This document shows positions 51,689-61,224 of a DNA stretch of 64,000 nucleotides, in pieces (positions within the stretch are counted from its first letter, which is position 1; the number at the start of each line of letters is the position of its first letter). Location: positions 106,189 to 170,188 of the forward strand of contig SHBD01000005.1 of the NCBI GenBank assembly GCA_004212735.1, written 5' to 3'. Below the pieces are notes generated by a model, which did no database searches, was not told the origin of the DNA, and saw nothing but the letters and a program-made list of their open reading frames with translations. The DNA is from SAR116 cluster bacterium (lineage in GTDB: Bacteria; Pseudomonadota; Alphaproteobacteria; Puniceispirillales; Puniceispirillaceae). A program made the position numbers and the translations under genes.

Positions 51689-52468
51689 TTATACCTGCAA
51701 AACGGAGCTGACAAGGAGCTGCGTGTAGGGATGCTGCGGGTCGTCAAGAACCTGATCGGCAAGGCCTGTTTCGACAACATGACCGTGCTGCATGACCATC
51801 ATCCGATGCGCCAGCATGCGCACAACAGCAAGATCATGCGTGACGATAATCACTGACAGGCCCAAATCCTGAACAAGGGAGCGCAGCAAATCGAGAAGCC
51901 GGGCCTGAACAGAGACATCCAGCCCGCCAGTCGGTTCATCCATAAACACAAGGCGCGGACCCGTCACGAGATTACGGGCGATCTGCAAACGCTGCTGCAT
52001 GCCGCCGGAAAAGGTTGCCGGACGGTCATCAATGCGGCCCGTGGACAGCTCAACACGGTCCATCCAACTGCTCGCATCCTGTCTTATATTGCCATAATGG
52101 CGGGCGCCGACATTCATCAGCCGTTCACCAATATTGCCGCCGGCACTGACCGACATGCGCAACCCATCGCGCGGGTTTTGATGCACATAGGCCCATTGCG
52201 TGCGGGCAAGAAGGCGCCGTTCGGGTTCCGACATGGCAAGTGTCGAGACCAATCCTGTGCCATCGACATCAAAACACACATCGCCGCGATCGGGGGCCAG
52301 ATGCCCGGCAAGGCAATTCAACAAGGTGGATTTACCGGAACCGGATTCGCCAACGATCCCCATGATTTCGCCCGAATGGAGATCGAAACTGACGTCACGA
52401 CAGCCAAGCTGCGCACCGTAGCTTTTGCTGAGATCCGAAACACTGAATAAAGGTGTTTTCTGCATCAC
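51689..52468 (-). CDS. phnK: PhnK, ABC-type ATPase of the C-P lyase complex
   Basis: 259 residues. Walker A GESGSGKST, signature FSGGMQQRLQIARNL and Walker B FMDEPTGGLDVSVQ. In E. coli PhnK docks on PhnJ and is needed for turnover. Overlaps phnJ by four bases. Confidence 0.95.
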   Translation of the reverse strand: MMQKTPLFSVSDLSKSYGAQLGCRDVSFDLHSGEIMGIVGESGSGKSTLLNCLAGHLAPDRGDVCFDVDGTGLVSTLAMSEPERRLLARTQWAYVHQNPRDGLRMSVSAGGNIGERLMNVGARHYGNIRQDASSWMDRVELSTGRIDDRPATFSGGMQQRLQIARNLVTGPRLVFMDEPTGGLDVSVQARLLDLLRSLVQDLGLSVIIVTHDLAVVRMLAHRMMVMQHGHVVETGLADQVLDDPQHPYTQLLVSSVLQV

Positions 52469-53421
52469 CCCTCCTCGCTGTCGAACAGACCCGACTGATC
52501 GCCGACATGCCCCTGCTCACGCCGGGTCGAACAGAAGTCAGTGTCCGAACAGACATACATGCGGGTTCCCTCATCATCCATGATCACCTCATCAAGATAG
52601 CTGTCATCCGCCCCACATAAAGCGCAGGCACCCGGCGCGCGCAATCTGTCAAAGGGGTAATCCTCAAAATCCAGACTTTTGACGTGGCAATAGGGCGGAA
52701 TGGCATAGATCCGCTGCTCTCGCCCGGCGCCAAACAGCTGGATAGCGGCGCAATTGCTCATCTTCGGATTGTCAAATTTGGGAATGGGCGATGGGTCCAT
52801 CACATAATGGCCCTCGACATTCACCGGATAGGCATAGGCCGTGGCAATATGCCCATGCTGGGAGATATCTTCATAGAGTTTGACGTGCATCAGCCCATAT
52901 TCGGACAGGGCATGCATTTTCCGCGTTTCTGTCTCGCGTGGTTCGAGAAAGCGCAGGGGTTCGGGAATCGGCACCTGATAGACCAGCAATTGTCCCTCGG
53001 TCAATTCTGTCTCGGGAATGCGGTGGCGTGTCTGGATCAGGCTCGCCTCGTCCGTTGCCTCGGTGGTTCTGACGCCGGCAGTACGGGCAAAGAAACTACG
53101 GATGGACACAGCGTTGGTTGTATCATCCGCGCCCTGGTCGATCACCTTGACACAATCATCAGGCGTCAGACAGGCAGCCGTGACCTGCACACCGCCGGTT
53201 CCCCAGCCATAGGGCATCGGCATCTCGCGTGAGGCGAAAGGCACCTGATAACCGGGAATGGCCAGCGCCTTCAGCAGAGCGCGCCGGATCATCCGCTTCG
53301 TCTGTTCATCCAGATAGGCAAAATTATAGCTGTCAGTTGCATCAAGATTATGTGCCTCAGGATTATGTTTGGGGGCATCATTTGTGTCATTCGCCGAGGG
53401 CGTGGTGATCTGTTCAGTCAT
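52465..53421 (-). CDS. phnJ: Alpha-D-ribose 1-methylphosphonate 5-phosphate C-P lyase PhnJ
   Basis: 318-residue radical-SAM enzyme that breaks the carbon-phosphorus bond. The unusual cluster motif C-x2-C-x21-C-x5-C is exact (ACALCG ... MYVCSDTDFC). The N-terminal part has NFAYLDEQTKRMIRRALLKA and GWGTGGVQVTA, where a glycyl radical forms in known PhnJ. I set the start at MTEQIT (53421), giving an ATGA overlap with phnI, instead of a longer in-frame start 132 bases upstream. Confidence 0.97.
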   Translation of the reverse strand: MTEQITTPSANDTNDAPKHNPEAHNLDATDSYNFAYLDEQTKRMIRRALLKALAIPGYQVPFASREMPMPYGWGTGGVQVTAACLTPDDCVKVIDQGADDTTNAVSIRSFFARTAGVRTTEATDEASLIQTRHRIPETELTEGQLLVYQVPIPEPLRFLEPRETETRKMHALSEYGLMHVKLYEDISQHGHIATAYAYPVNVEGHYVMDPSPIPKFDNPKMSNCAAIQLFGAGREQRIYAIPPYCHVKSLDFEDYPFDRLRAPGACALCGADDSYLDEVIMDDEGTRMYVCSDTDFCSTRREQGHVGDQSGLFDSEEG

Positions 53422-54503
53422 TCTGCTGCCGCCTCCGCCAGTGCAGCGGCGTCTCTTCGCATCTGCCGGACAAGTTCGAGTTCGGATTGAAAATCTACAT
53501 AATGGGGAAGTTTGATATGTTCGACAAAGCCGGTGGCCTGAATATTGTCGCAATGCGAGAGGACAAATTCCTCATCCTGTGCCGCGGCACCAAGATCATC
53601 CTCACCCAGTTCGCGCCAGCGCAAGGCACGGTCGACAAGCGCCATGGCAATGGTTTTTCGTTCCTGTTGGCCGAAGGTCAACCCATAGCCACGGGTAAAT
53701 TGCGGCGGTTCGGTCTTTGACCCCTGAAACTGGTTCACGGTCTCGCATTCAGTGACCTCCACCTCGCCAATCTCGATGGCAAAGCCAAGCTCGGGGATCA
53801 TCATCTCAACAGCAACCATGCCGATGCGCAACTCACCAACAAAGGCGTGATTGCGGGCATAACCACGCTGCGTTGAATAGCCAAGCCCCAGCAAAAACCC
53901 CTCATCACCGCGCGCCAATGCCTGAAGGCGAACAGCCCGGCTTGCCGGCAGCGCCAACGGCTCACGGGTGAGATCACCCGGCTCGGCATCGGTCAGTTCT
54001 TCTTCCTGAATGAGACCATCCCGGTTCAGCAATTCAAGAATGTGCGGGACATCTTCACTTAGCGCCTCGGCCTTGCTTGCCGCGCCCACCTCACCATCGG
54101 CTGCCAATTTGAAATCAAGCAAACGGTGCGTGTAGTCAAAGGTGGGGCCCAAAATCTGTCCGCCCGGAATATCCTTGAAGGTGGCCGAAATCCGGCGCAG
54201 ACACCGCATTGACGAGGTATCAACCGGCAGCGCATAGCCAAAGCGCGGCAATGTGGTGCGATAGGCGCGGATCAGAAAAATCGCCTCAATCAGATCACCG
54301 CGCGCCTGTTTGATGGCAAGCGCCGCCAGATCGGGATCATAGAGCGACCCCTCGGCCATGACCCGGGCCACCGACAGGGCAAGCTGTTCCCTGATCTGGT
54401 CCAACGACAGGGCGTCAAACAGAGTGTCACCGCGCCGCATTTCGCCAAGCCATTGATGCGCGTTGGCAATGGCGCGCTCGCCACCCTTGACCGCAACATA
54501 CAT
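53418..54503 (-). CDS. phnI: C-P lyase core subunit PhnI (nucleosidase)
   Basis: 361 residues. With PhnG, PhnH and PhnL it replaces adenine of ATP by the phosphonate to make ribosyl phosphonate triphosphate. The start MYVAVKGGERAIANAHQWLG and IREQLALSVARVMAEGSLYD are diagnostic. Overlaps phnJ by four bases; the start shares a base with the phnH stop. Confidence 0.96.
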   Translation of the reverse strand: MYVAVKGGERAIANAHQWLGEMRRGDTLFDALSLDQIREQLALSVARVMAEGSLYDPDLAALAIKQARGDLIEAIFLIRAYRTTLPRFGYALPVDTSSMRCLRRISATFKDIPGGQILGPTFDYTHRLLDFKLAADGEVGAASKAEALSEDVPHILELLNRDGLIQEEELTDAEPGDLTREPLALPASRAVRLQALARGDEGFLLGLGYSTQRGYARNHAFVGELRIGMVAVEMMIPELGFAIEIGEVEVTECETVNQFQGSKTEPPQFTRGYGLTFGQQERKTIAMALVDRALRWRELGEDDLGAAAQDEEFVLSHCDNIQATGFVEHIKLPHYVDFQSELELVRQMRRDAAALAEAAAE

Positions 54504-55084
54504 TACATCACCTCAATTCTGGTTGAGCGGGGAAGCGCCGCAACGCCGGATTCTGACGTCAGGATAAAATCGAGACCCAGTGGAAAGAGGGCCGCATTCT
54601 TCTGCATCAACGCCGGATCAGGCAGACATAATGTGGAGAAATCCTGAATGCCCGGCCCTGTCAGACGGCAGGCGTTGCTGCCCTCACGACCCAGCGAACC
54701 CATCTCGGTGATCAGCGTTGTCGAACGGTCAGGATATTCAGCACTGCCAACGGGAAAGGCGCTGAGGGGGGTAAAATCAGGCCAACTGCCAATCGCAATC
54801 ACCGCGTCACCGGCCGCAGAAAAGGGTGCGCCAGTGTAAAAGGAAATCCAGCTTCGCAGGTCCGGCGAATCAACCGACGCACCAACGAATAACGGCGTTT
54901 CAGGGTCACATAGGGTGAGCAGAACCACACCGGCAGCCACCGATAGCGGCGGCGGCGGTGCCGCGCCGGCCAACTGATGAATCGTTCCGGGCCGGGCCAT
55001 CGCCTGCAGGACCGACCGAAACGCGGTGGCCGATTGAACCGGCAGGTCGGCAAAGCCGCCTTTGAGTGCATCTGGCTGCATCAA
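54503..55084 (-). CDS. phnH: C-P lyase core subunit PhnH
   Basis: 193 residues. PhnH forms the core complex with PhnG, PhnI and PhnJ. Landmarks: ATAFRSVLQAMARPGTIHQL and LLTLCDPETPLFV. Two adjacent ATG codons (55084, 55081) overlap the phnG stop; coupling is expected from either. Confidence 0.94.
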   Translation of the reverse strand: MMQPDALKGGFADLPVQSATAFRSVLQAMARPGTIHQLAGAAPPPPLSVAAGVVLLTLCDPETPLFVGASVDSPDLRSWISFYTGAPFSAAGDAVIAIGSWPDFTPLSAFPVGSAEYPDRSTTLITEMGSLGREGSNACRLTGPGIQDFSTLCLPDPALMQKNAALFPLGLDFILTSESGVAALPRSTRIEVM

Positions 55085-55512
55085 TCCTCTCCTCTGACAA
55101 GGGTGAAAAAATCGACCTTGGTCGCCGCCGCCTTGCCCGCAGTCTCAGCCACCGCCGCCTCACGTTTGCCAGCCAGCACCGACAGGATTTTGCTTGTAAT
55201 GGTGGGGGCATCATCTGTTTGCAGCAACGCATCGCATAACGCCACATGCCGGGCCGCCTGTTTTGACCGGCCCCTGATATAACCATGACCCACCGTGCCG
55301 CAGGACAGCTGTACCGAGCAGCGCGACACCGTCATCTCACCCAGATTGAAAGCATTACCCTTGCCGCCCATGCGGCCACGCACCATGACGCTGCCAATCT
55401 CCGGGGGGCGCAATTCGGTGTAGTCCGGCGAAAGATTTGCCGCCACCCAGCATCCCATCAGTTCGCTGGCGTCTGCCTTTGCCATCAGGCCCAGCCATTC
55501 CTGTCGTTCCAT
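55081..55512 (-). CDS. phnG: C-P lyase core subunit PhnG
   Basis: 143 residues, first gene of phnGHIJKLN. RQEWLGLMAKADASELMGCW at the start, VMVRGRMGGKGNAFNLGEMT and TVGHGYIRGRSKQAARHVAL are classical PhnG features. Its promoter has a -35 box inside the palindrome facing phnF. Confidence 0.95.
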   Translation of the reverse strand: MERQEWLGLMAKADASELMGCWVAANLSPDYTELRPPEIGSVMVRGRMGGKGNAFNLGEMTVSRCSVQLSCGTVGHGYIRGRSKQAARHVALCDALLQTDDAPTITSKILSVLAGKREAAVAETAGKAAATKVDFFTLVRGED

Positions 55513-55606
55513 TTTGGCCTCTTCTATCTTTGTCGCTGTGATCCTGTTCGTATCAGCGCAATGCGCGTTACTGCACGTTCCTGCAACTTAATATACAACT
55601 AGACAA

Positions 55607-55652
55607 ATTATAGGTGGCGGGGCATGGTTTTACAAATTTAAATTTGTAAAAC
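55607..55652 (-). promoter_or_regulatory. phnG promoter with embedded palindromic PhnF operator
   Basis: On the minus strand TTGTAA (55630-55635), 17 bases, then TATAAT (55607-55612): a near-consensus sigma-70 promoter. The -35 box lies inside a perfect 26-bp palindrome at 55627-55652 (left half GTTTTACAAATTT, right half its exact complement). A repressor bound there would block the -35. The adjacent GntR-type phnF is the obvious ligand. Binding was not tested. Confidence 0.8.
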
Positions 55653-55674
55653 TTTTGTGACAAAGAGGATGTGC

Positions 55675-56370
55675 ATGCTGTGGAAAGAGATTCATGATGA
55701 ATTGCTGAATGATGTCCGCGCGGGGCATTACGCAGCTGGCGAGAAAATGCCGACCGAGGCCGAGCTGGCGCGCCGCTTCAATGTCAACCGCCACACCGTA
55801 AGGCGGGCGCTTGGTTTGCTGCGTGAGAACGGATTCGTTTTTTCCAAAAAGGGCGCTGGCGTTTTTGTCACCGGTAAAAATGCAACCTATCGCATTGGCA
55901 AACGGACCAGATTTTCGCAAAATATTTCTGCCGATGGCGTGCCATCGCGCCAGATCACATCTGTTGAAACACGCCATGCGACCCGCCTGGAGGCTGATAA
56001 GCTCGCACTAAAAGCCAGCAACATGCTGCATGTAGCCGAGGGCCTTGGCTATCTCGAGAACACCCCGATCATGCATTCCGTCAGCCGGTTTCCCTCTGGC
56101 CGCTGTGACGGGATTCTTGCGCATTTACAGACCAACCCTTCAAAGACGGACGCCTTTGCCGCCCTTGGCATTGCCGATTATCTGCGCAAGGAGACGGAGG
56201 TGACGGCGGTGACGGCCACAGCGATGATGGCGAATATTTTAAGGTGCGCGGTGGGCGCACCTTTGCTGCGCGTCAATTCAGTAAACATCCTGCTTGATGG
56301 TGCGCCGATTGAGTATGGTACCACGCATTTCATCGGCGACCGCATGGTCCTGAGTGTCCATAACGACTAG
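55675..56370 (+). CDS. phnF: GntR/HutC-family regulator PhnF
   Basis: About 231 residues. The winged helix (residues about 2-65: EIHDELLNDVRAGHYAAGEK, PTEAELARRFNVNRHTVRRA) is followed by a UTRA ligand-binding domain (RFSQNISADGVPS ... APIEYGTTHFIGDRM). PhnF-type proteins repress phosphonate genes and sense phosphate or phosphonate status. The ATG at 55675 is supported by AAGAGG six bases upstream. Divergent from phnG, with the palindrome between them. The end is four bases from the convergent hexapeptide gene. Confidence 0.92.
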   Translation: MLWKEIHDELLNDVRAGHYAAGEKMPTEAELARRFNVNRHTVRRALGLLRENGFVFSKKGAGVFVTGKNATYRIGKRTRFSQNISADGVPSRQITSVETRHATRLEADKLALKASNMLHVAEGLGYLENTPIMHSVSRFPSGRCDGILAHLQTNPSKTDAFAALGIADYLRKETEVTAVTATAMMANILRCAVGAPLLRVNSVNILLDGAPIEYGTTHFIGDRMVLSVHND

Positions 56371-56374
56371 CGCA

Positions 56375-56992
56375 CTAGCCGTCATATCTAGCAAGGAAAT
56401 CCTCAGCCGGAAGACTCCGGAAATCAGTGAGCGCCGCGCGCAGGGCGCCATGCGGCCACTCCCACCAGGCGAGCGCCAGCAGACGGGCGATGATGGATTC
56501 GGTGAAGCGGGGGCGCATTGGCTTTGCCGGCACGCCCGTGACAATCCAGTAATCAGGAACATCACGGGTGACAATGGCACCTGCACCAATAACAGCGCCC
56601 GTGCCAATCCGTATTTCAGGGCGGATCACCGCGCCATGGCCGATCCAGCAATCATGGCCGATGGTCGCCATGCGAGATTTACGATGTGTGAAGAAAGCAT
56701 CGTCATCTGCCGCATCATCCCAGTAAGAGGCCGAGCGATAGATGAAATGATGCAGGCTTGCCAACTGCATCGGATGGTCGGTCGGTCCGATGCGCACATA
56801 GCTCGCGATATTGGCGAATTTTCCGATCTCCGTATTAGCAATATCGGCAAACCGATCACAATAGGAATAGTCACCAAACTGGCTGTTCAGGATCCGCGAA
56901 CCGGCCCCGATCTCGGTAAAACCTCCAAAATGGCTGTCGACAATCTCACAATCGGGATGAATGAGAGGGGTGGTTGCAGACAGTCTGGCCAT
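56375..56992 (-). CDS. Hexapeptide-repeat acyltransferase-like protein of phosphonate loci
   Basis: About 205 residues of left-handed beta-helix. Hexapeptide repeats run through the centre (GEFTEIGAGSRI-like, IGKFANIASYVRIGPTDHPM, IGHDCWIGHGAVIRPEIRIG). The family is recurrently associated with phn operons; acetyl transfer to an aminophosphonate, or an accessory role, has been suggested but I cannot prove either. It overlaps the phnE stop by one base (ATGA) and so is coupled to the importer. Confidence 0.85.
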   Translation of the reverse strand: MARLSATTPLIHPDCEIVDSHFGGFTEIGAGSRILNSQFGDYSYCDRFADIANTEIGKFANIASYVRIGPTDHPMQLASLHHFIYRSASYWDDAADDDAFFTHRKSRMATIGHDCWIGHGAVIRPEIRIGTGAVIGAGAIVTRDVPDYWIVTGVPAKPMRPRFTESIIARLLALAWWEWPHGALRAALTDFRSLPAEDFLARYDG

Positions 56993-58323
56993 CACGCACC
57001 GCCCTTGATCAACCGGCGGCGCAGCCATCCGGACAGCGAATCCATGATAAAAACCATCACCACGATCAAGATGATGTAGTAGGTCACTTCTTCCCAGTCT
57101 TTCTGGGTGATGATGGCCTGGGTGAGCAACAGGCCAATGCCGCCGCCGACAATCGCGCCAATAATTGTGGCCGAGCGCGTGTTGGATTCGAGGTAATAGA
57201 GAATTTGACTGAGCAGAACCGGCGTGATTTGCGGGATCACCCCAAAACGGTTTTGCGATATGGGGCTAGCACCCGTGGATTTCAGCCCCTCGATCTGTTT
57301 ATCATCAACATTCTCCAACGCCTCTGAGAACATCTTTCCAAAGGTGCCGGTGTCGGTGATCAAAATGGCGAGCGCCCCCGTCATGGGCCCGGGACCAAAA
57401 GCGCGGGACAGGATGACGGTCCAGATCAGACCATCGACCCCGCGCAAAAAATCAAACAGGCGCCGCATGCCGAATCGACCGATCAGGCTTGGGGCGAAAT
57501 TGCGTGCAGACAAAAAGCCAAGTGGCAGGGCCAGACAGGCAGCACCGATTGTACCCAGAAAGGCCATCAACACCGTCTCGACAAGAGCCCATGCGACCTC
57601 TCCATGCCGCCACATCGGGTTGAACCAGAAATCCTGAAAGATCGCCAAAGCATGAGTTTGGCCATTTTCATTCTTTTCACCTGAAACCGCCGCTGCAGCC
57701 AGTTCAGTGAAGCCAAGGCCATAATAGGGACTATCAAGAGTGAACCAGAACAACTCCCACCCGAAGAAATATCTGAACACAGTGGTCTTGGCCTTGGTCA
57801 CAGAAATGCGGCCATTCGGCGTTTTCACATTCAGACGTGTCCTGGAAAGATTGATCCATGACGGCATCGGGCCATCGGGAAGCTCAACCTCAACACCGCG
57901 GCGTGTTGGCAAGGCCGTGATCTGTCCATAATTCGGGATGATGAAGGTGACCTCACGATCACGGATGGTCACACGATACCCATCGGCCAGATCAACATCT
58001 GCGTTCTCGCCATCAAGCGACACCCACGCTGGTTGTGCGCCCGGCGTATAGCGGCCTTTTTTCTCGCCCTCAATGGCCACCACATAGCGGCCACTTCGGT
58101 TATCGTGACTGACCACGGTTTTGTAGGAATAGCTGTCACCAACCAGAATTTTGGCGTTGTCGAGATTTGCATCTTCAAACGCGTCATTCACCTCAAAGGC
58201 AAAAAAGACGTAAACCAGATAAGCCAGAATCAATCCGGGAATGGCGAAACACAGCAGGCTGCGGCGTTTGATGGCTGCCAGAGATTGCCCGCGTAAATCG
58301 GGGCTTGGGGTGCCTGCTATCAT
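56992..58323 (-). CDS. phnE: Phosphonate ABC permease PhnE, long form with periplasmic insertion
   Basis: 443 residues, compared with about 260-290 for a usual PhnE. After one N-terminal helix (LLCFAIPGLILAYLVYVFFA), an extra polar beta-rich region (about residues 45-190) precedes the permease core: LVETVLMAFLGTIGAACLAL, ALPLGFLSARNFAP and the EAA-type loop near GLKSTGASPISQNRFGVIPQ. The second of two permease genes; the start overlaps the previous phnE stop by four bases. The inserted segment is unrecognised. Confidence 0.9.
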   Translation of the reverse strand: MIAGTPSPDLRGQSLAAIKRRSLLCFAIPGLILAYLVYVFFAFEVNDAFEDANLDNAKILVGDSYSYKTVVSHDNRSGRYVVAIEGEKKGRYTPGAQPAWVSLDGENADVDLADGYRVTIRDREVTFIIPNYGQITALPTRRGVEVELPDGPMPSWINLSRTRLNVKTPNGRISVTKAKTTVFRYFFGWELFWFTLDSPYYGLGFTELAAAAVSGEKNENGQTHALAIFQDFWFNPMWRHGEVAWALVETVLMAFLGTIGAACLALPLGFLSARNFAPSLIGRFGMRRLFDFLRGVDGLIWTVILSRAFGPGPMTGALAILITDTGTFGKMFSEALENVDDKQIEGLKSTGASPISQNRFGVIPQITPVLLSQILYYLESNTRSATIIGAIVGGGIGLLLTQAIITQKDWEEVTYYIILIVVMVFIMDSLSGWLRRRLIKGGA

Positions 58324-59162
58324 TTCTGGTCTCCAAGAACGCGGTTCCGCACAACACTGGACAGCTGGTCAACCAGAACAATGGTCAAAAACAGCAGCAT
58401 GAAGATCGCCGTTGCATCATCATATCTGCCCTTGCCCCAACTGATCGTGTTGCGCAAATCATAGCCAATGCCGCCAGCACCAACGAAGCCGAGGATGGCC
58501 GAGGCCCGGATGTTTATCTCAAAGCGAAGCAGCGCATAGCTAAAATAATTCTGGATAACCTGCGGAAACACACCAAACCACATGCGCTGTCCCCATGACG
58601 CACCGACAGACGCCAATCCATCGACCGGTTTCATATCGCAGTTCTCATTGACTTCAGAAAACAGCTTGCCGAGCGCGCCGGATGTGTGAATGGCAATCGC
58701 GATCATTGCCGGGATCGGCCCCGCACCCATAATGAAAATAAGAACAAGAGCAATGACGATTTCCGGGATCGCGCGCATGATATCCATCGAACGTCTGAAC
58801 AGGGGAATGCCCGCAGGCCAGAAGGCAAGACCTCGCGTTGAAAAGAGCGAGAGCAAGAGGCCGATAATCGCGCCGATCAAGGTGGCAACGGCAGCGATGT
58901 TTACGGTTTCAATCAATGACGGCATGTAGTGCCACAGCAATGCTGGCAACCCGTCAATCTCCGACCAAGCCTCGCCCAGCACCTCGGCCGGGAAATCGAA
59001 CAGCCTGTCGAGGCCATCAAAGAAACCGCCCGCATTTCGGCTGTCGGCAGTGTAAAATCCACCAAAAAATAAAAGGATCAGGACAAGCGCAAGAACGCCG
59101 CTATAGAGACGGCGAAGATGGGTCAATCTGATGTAGTCGGATTTGTAGGAAGCGGTGACCAT
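58320..59162 (-). CDS. phnE: Phosphonate ABC permease PhnE, short form
   Basis: 280 residues, about six helices, normal length. Permease motifs: MDIMRAIPEIVIALVLIFIM, HTSGALGKLFSEVNENCDM and the EAA-like DGLASVGASWGQRMWFGVFP. It likely pairs with the long PhnE to form a heterodimeric channel for phosphonates or phosphite. It is 63 bases downstream of phnD with a hairpin between. Confidence 0.93.
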   Translation of the reverse strand: MVTASYKSDYIRLTHLRRLYSGVLALVLILLFFGGFYTADSRNAGGFFDGLDRLFDFPAEVLGEAWSEIDGLPALLWHYMPSLIETVNIAAVATLIGAIIGLLLSLFSTRGLAFWPAGIPLFRRSMDIMRAIPEIVIALVLIFIMGAGPIPAMIAIAIHTSGALGKLFSEVNENCDMKPVDGLASVGASWGQRMWFGVFPQVIQNYFSYALLRFEINIRASAILGFVGAGGIGYDLRNTISWGKGRYDDATAIFMLLFLTIVLVDQLSSVVRNRVLGDQK

Positions 59163-59184
59163 TTTGTCCTTTCAACAAACAAAT

Positions 59185-59213
59185 GGGGAGCCCGCCGTGA
59201 TGACAGGCCCCCC
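59185..59213 (-). terminator. Hairpin between phnD and phnE
   Basis: On the minus strand GGGGGGCC pairs with GGGCTCCCC with a G-T wobble and no T-run. A stem here would raise the binding-protein to permease ratio. Position-based inference. Confidence 0.5.
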
Positions 59214-59225
59214 AAGATGTTAACC

Positions 59226-60134
59226 TTACTTTGCTTTGAGCTTGCGGGCTTCGATGATAACTTCATAGGCATCATGTCCGATCGGCATGAAACCCTTGGC
59301 ATCACCCTGAAGCACGCCATAGGCACAATCCGGGTCGATTGACGGCAGCGAGGCCATCAGCGTTGCCATCTTCACCTTGACATCAGCTGGCAGCGTTGTC
59401 CGCATCACCACCGGACCTTCAGGAATTGGCTTTGACTGCCAGATCTGAACAAGGTCATTCATGTCGACCAGACCGGCATCCACCGCCTTGCGAAGCGCAC
59501 CCGAATTATAGCCATCTTCCCAATTACCAAGGCCGTCAGCCCAAGTCACACCGGCATCGAAATCACCGTTATTAACGCCAACAATCGTCTGTTCATGGCC
59601 ACCGGAGAATTTGATATCTCCAAAGTAATCGCCCGGCTCCATTGAGTATCCAGCCGCTGGAATTTCAATCGAAGGGATCAGATATCCAGAGGTGGAGTTC
59701 GGATCACCAAAGGCGAAAACCCTGTCTTTCATTTCATCGAGATTTTTGATGTCGGCATCCTTGCGGGCAAAGCCGACGGAGTAATATCCATAACCGCCAT
59801 CAACATTGACCTTTACCATTACCGGCTCAACCGCTTTCGGGTCGTTAAGCCAGACTTTTGCGTAACCAGAAGCACCGAGCCACGCCATGTCGATGGTGCC
59901 GCCCAGAAGTCCCTGCAACACACCATTATAGTCTGCCGGGGCAAAGAGCTTTGTCTCAACGCCAAGAAGGTCTTCCGTCATCTCGCGCAGGCACTCGTTT
60001 GAATTCAGCCTGTCCTGAGCGTTTTCACCGCCAAGAATGCCAATACGAAACTCGCTGATCTTTCCGTGACCGTCGGCATGAGCCGTTCCGAACGTCATCA
60101 ACGCAGCAATTGTTAAGGGAATGATCTTTTTCAT
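59226..60134 (-). CDS. phnD: Phosphonate ABC substrate-binding protein PhnD
   Basis: 302 residues with signal peptide (KKIIPLTIAALMTFGTAHA). RIGILGGENAQDRLNSNECL, YNGVLQGLLGGTIDMAWLGA and FGDPNSTSGYLIPSIE are characteristic of PhnD-like receptors of phosphonate or phosphite. GGAGAGA lies a few bases before the ATG. Downstream of phnC. Confidence 0.94.
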   Translation of the reverse strand: MKKIIPLTIAALMTFGTAHADGHGKISEFRIGILGGENAQDRLNSNECLREMTEDLLGVETKLFAPADYNGVLQGLLGGTIDMAWLGASGYAKVWLNDPKAVEPVMVKVNVDGGYGYYSVGFARKDADIKNLDEMKDRVFAFGDPNSTSGYLIPSIEIPAAGYSMEPGDYFGDIKFSGGHEQTIVGVNNGDFDAGVTWADGLGNWEDGYNSGALRKAVDAGLVDMNDLVQIWQSKPIPEGPVVMRTTLPADVKVKMATLMASLPSIDPDCAYGVLQGDAKGFMPIGHDAYEVIIEARKLKAK

Positions 60135-60197
60135 TACATCTCTCCTTCAAGATGGTTTGCCCCTTCCCCATCGGAAGAGGTTCGGTTAAGGCTGGTG

Positions 60198-61010
60198 TCA
60201 CGCAGTTTTCAGAACTACACTGTCGACAGTCTCCAGCGTCTCAATGCTTGTTGACGTCGCCGCCTCGCTGAATTCCTTGTCGGCGCCATAAACATCGCGG
60301 GCGACGGCAGCAGACAAATCCGATGCCGGCCCATCAAAAACAATCTTCCCGTCACGCATGCCGATGACACGGTCACAAAAAGCGCGCGCCGTATCGAGGG
60401 TGTGCAGATTGCAGATCACCATCCGGCCGTCCTCATCATGAATGCGGCGCAGGCTTTCCATCACGATCTTTGCGTTGAGGGGGTCAAGCGAGGCAATCGG
60501 CTCATCCGCCAGAATGATCTCAGGGTTCTGCATCAGGGCGCGCGCAATGGCCACGCGCTGCTGCTGTCCACCGGACAGGGCCTCGGCACGTTTGGTGCAA
60601 TTCTCGGCAACGCCAAGGCGTTCAAGAATGTCGATCGCCCGGTTGATATCTGACTGGGGAAACAGATTAAGCAGGGATGCAAATGTGGAGCGCGCATTCA
60701 AAGTGCCGAACAGCACGTTCGAAACCACGTCCATGCGCGGGACAAGATTGAATTGCTGAAAGATCATCGCACACCGAGCCTGCCATGCGCGTTTGTCGCT
60801 GCCGCGCAAACTCAACACTTCCTGATCACCATAGGTAATGGCACCCGAGGTTGCGTCTGTGAGACGGTTGATCACCCGCAAGAGCGTCGATTTACCGGCT
60901 CCAGAGCGCCCGATGATGCCGATCATTTCAGGTTTCTCGACAGCAAAACTCACATCGTCAACCGCTCTCACCGGACCGAAATTCTTGACGATATTTTGTG
61001 CCTGAAACAT
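60198..61010 (-). CDS. phnC: Phosphonate ABC ATP-binding protein PhnC
   Basis: About 270 residues. Walker [21 protein letters not shown], signature [15 protein letters not shown] and Walker [31 protein letters not shown] is a PhnC-type linker. I place the start at [11 protein letters not shown] (61010), which has GAGGG seven bases upstream; a longer in-frame start 48 bases away is less likely. First gene of the phnCDEE operon. Confidence 0.94.
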   Translation of the reverse strand: MFQAQNIVKNFGPVRAVDDVSFAVEKPEMIGIIGRSGAGKSTLLRVINRLTDATSGAITYGDQEVLSLRGSDKRAWQARCAMIFQQFNLVPRMDVVSNVLFGTLNARSTFASLLNLFPQSDINRAIDILERLGVAENCTKRAEALSGGQQQRVAIARALMQNPEIILADEPIASLDPLNAKIVMESLRRIHDEDGRMVICNLHTLDTARAFCDRVIGMRDGKIVFDGPASDLSAAVARDVYGADKEFSEAATSTSIETLETVDSVVLKTA

Positions 61011-61224
61011 TACATAACCCTCTGTACTGAGCAGGAACCTCGCACGGAGATGTTTCAAAAGAGTTTCACTAATATTACAGTTTTATTAATCGCCTCGGCC
61101 TATTGACATGGCCGAAAGATAAGGTCACATGACGAACAGTTTTAAAGTATTTTGTCGAAAAATATTTCTGCAAAATATTGATTTTTATGTATATTTTATC
61201 AAAACCATGGAAAAGGCACATCAA
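61011..61224. promoter_or_regulatory. Divergent phnC / phnX control region
   Basis: A 214-base AT-rich divergent spacer. It contains an inverted repeat AATATTT-5-AAATATT at 61161-61179 and a TTGACA box on the plus strand near 61103. Either may belong to phnX control. The 26-bp PhnF-type palindrome is not repeated here. Confidence 0.5.
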
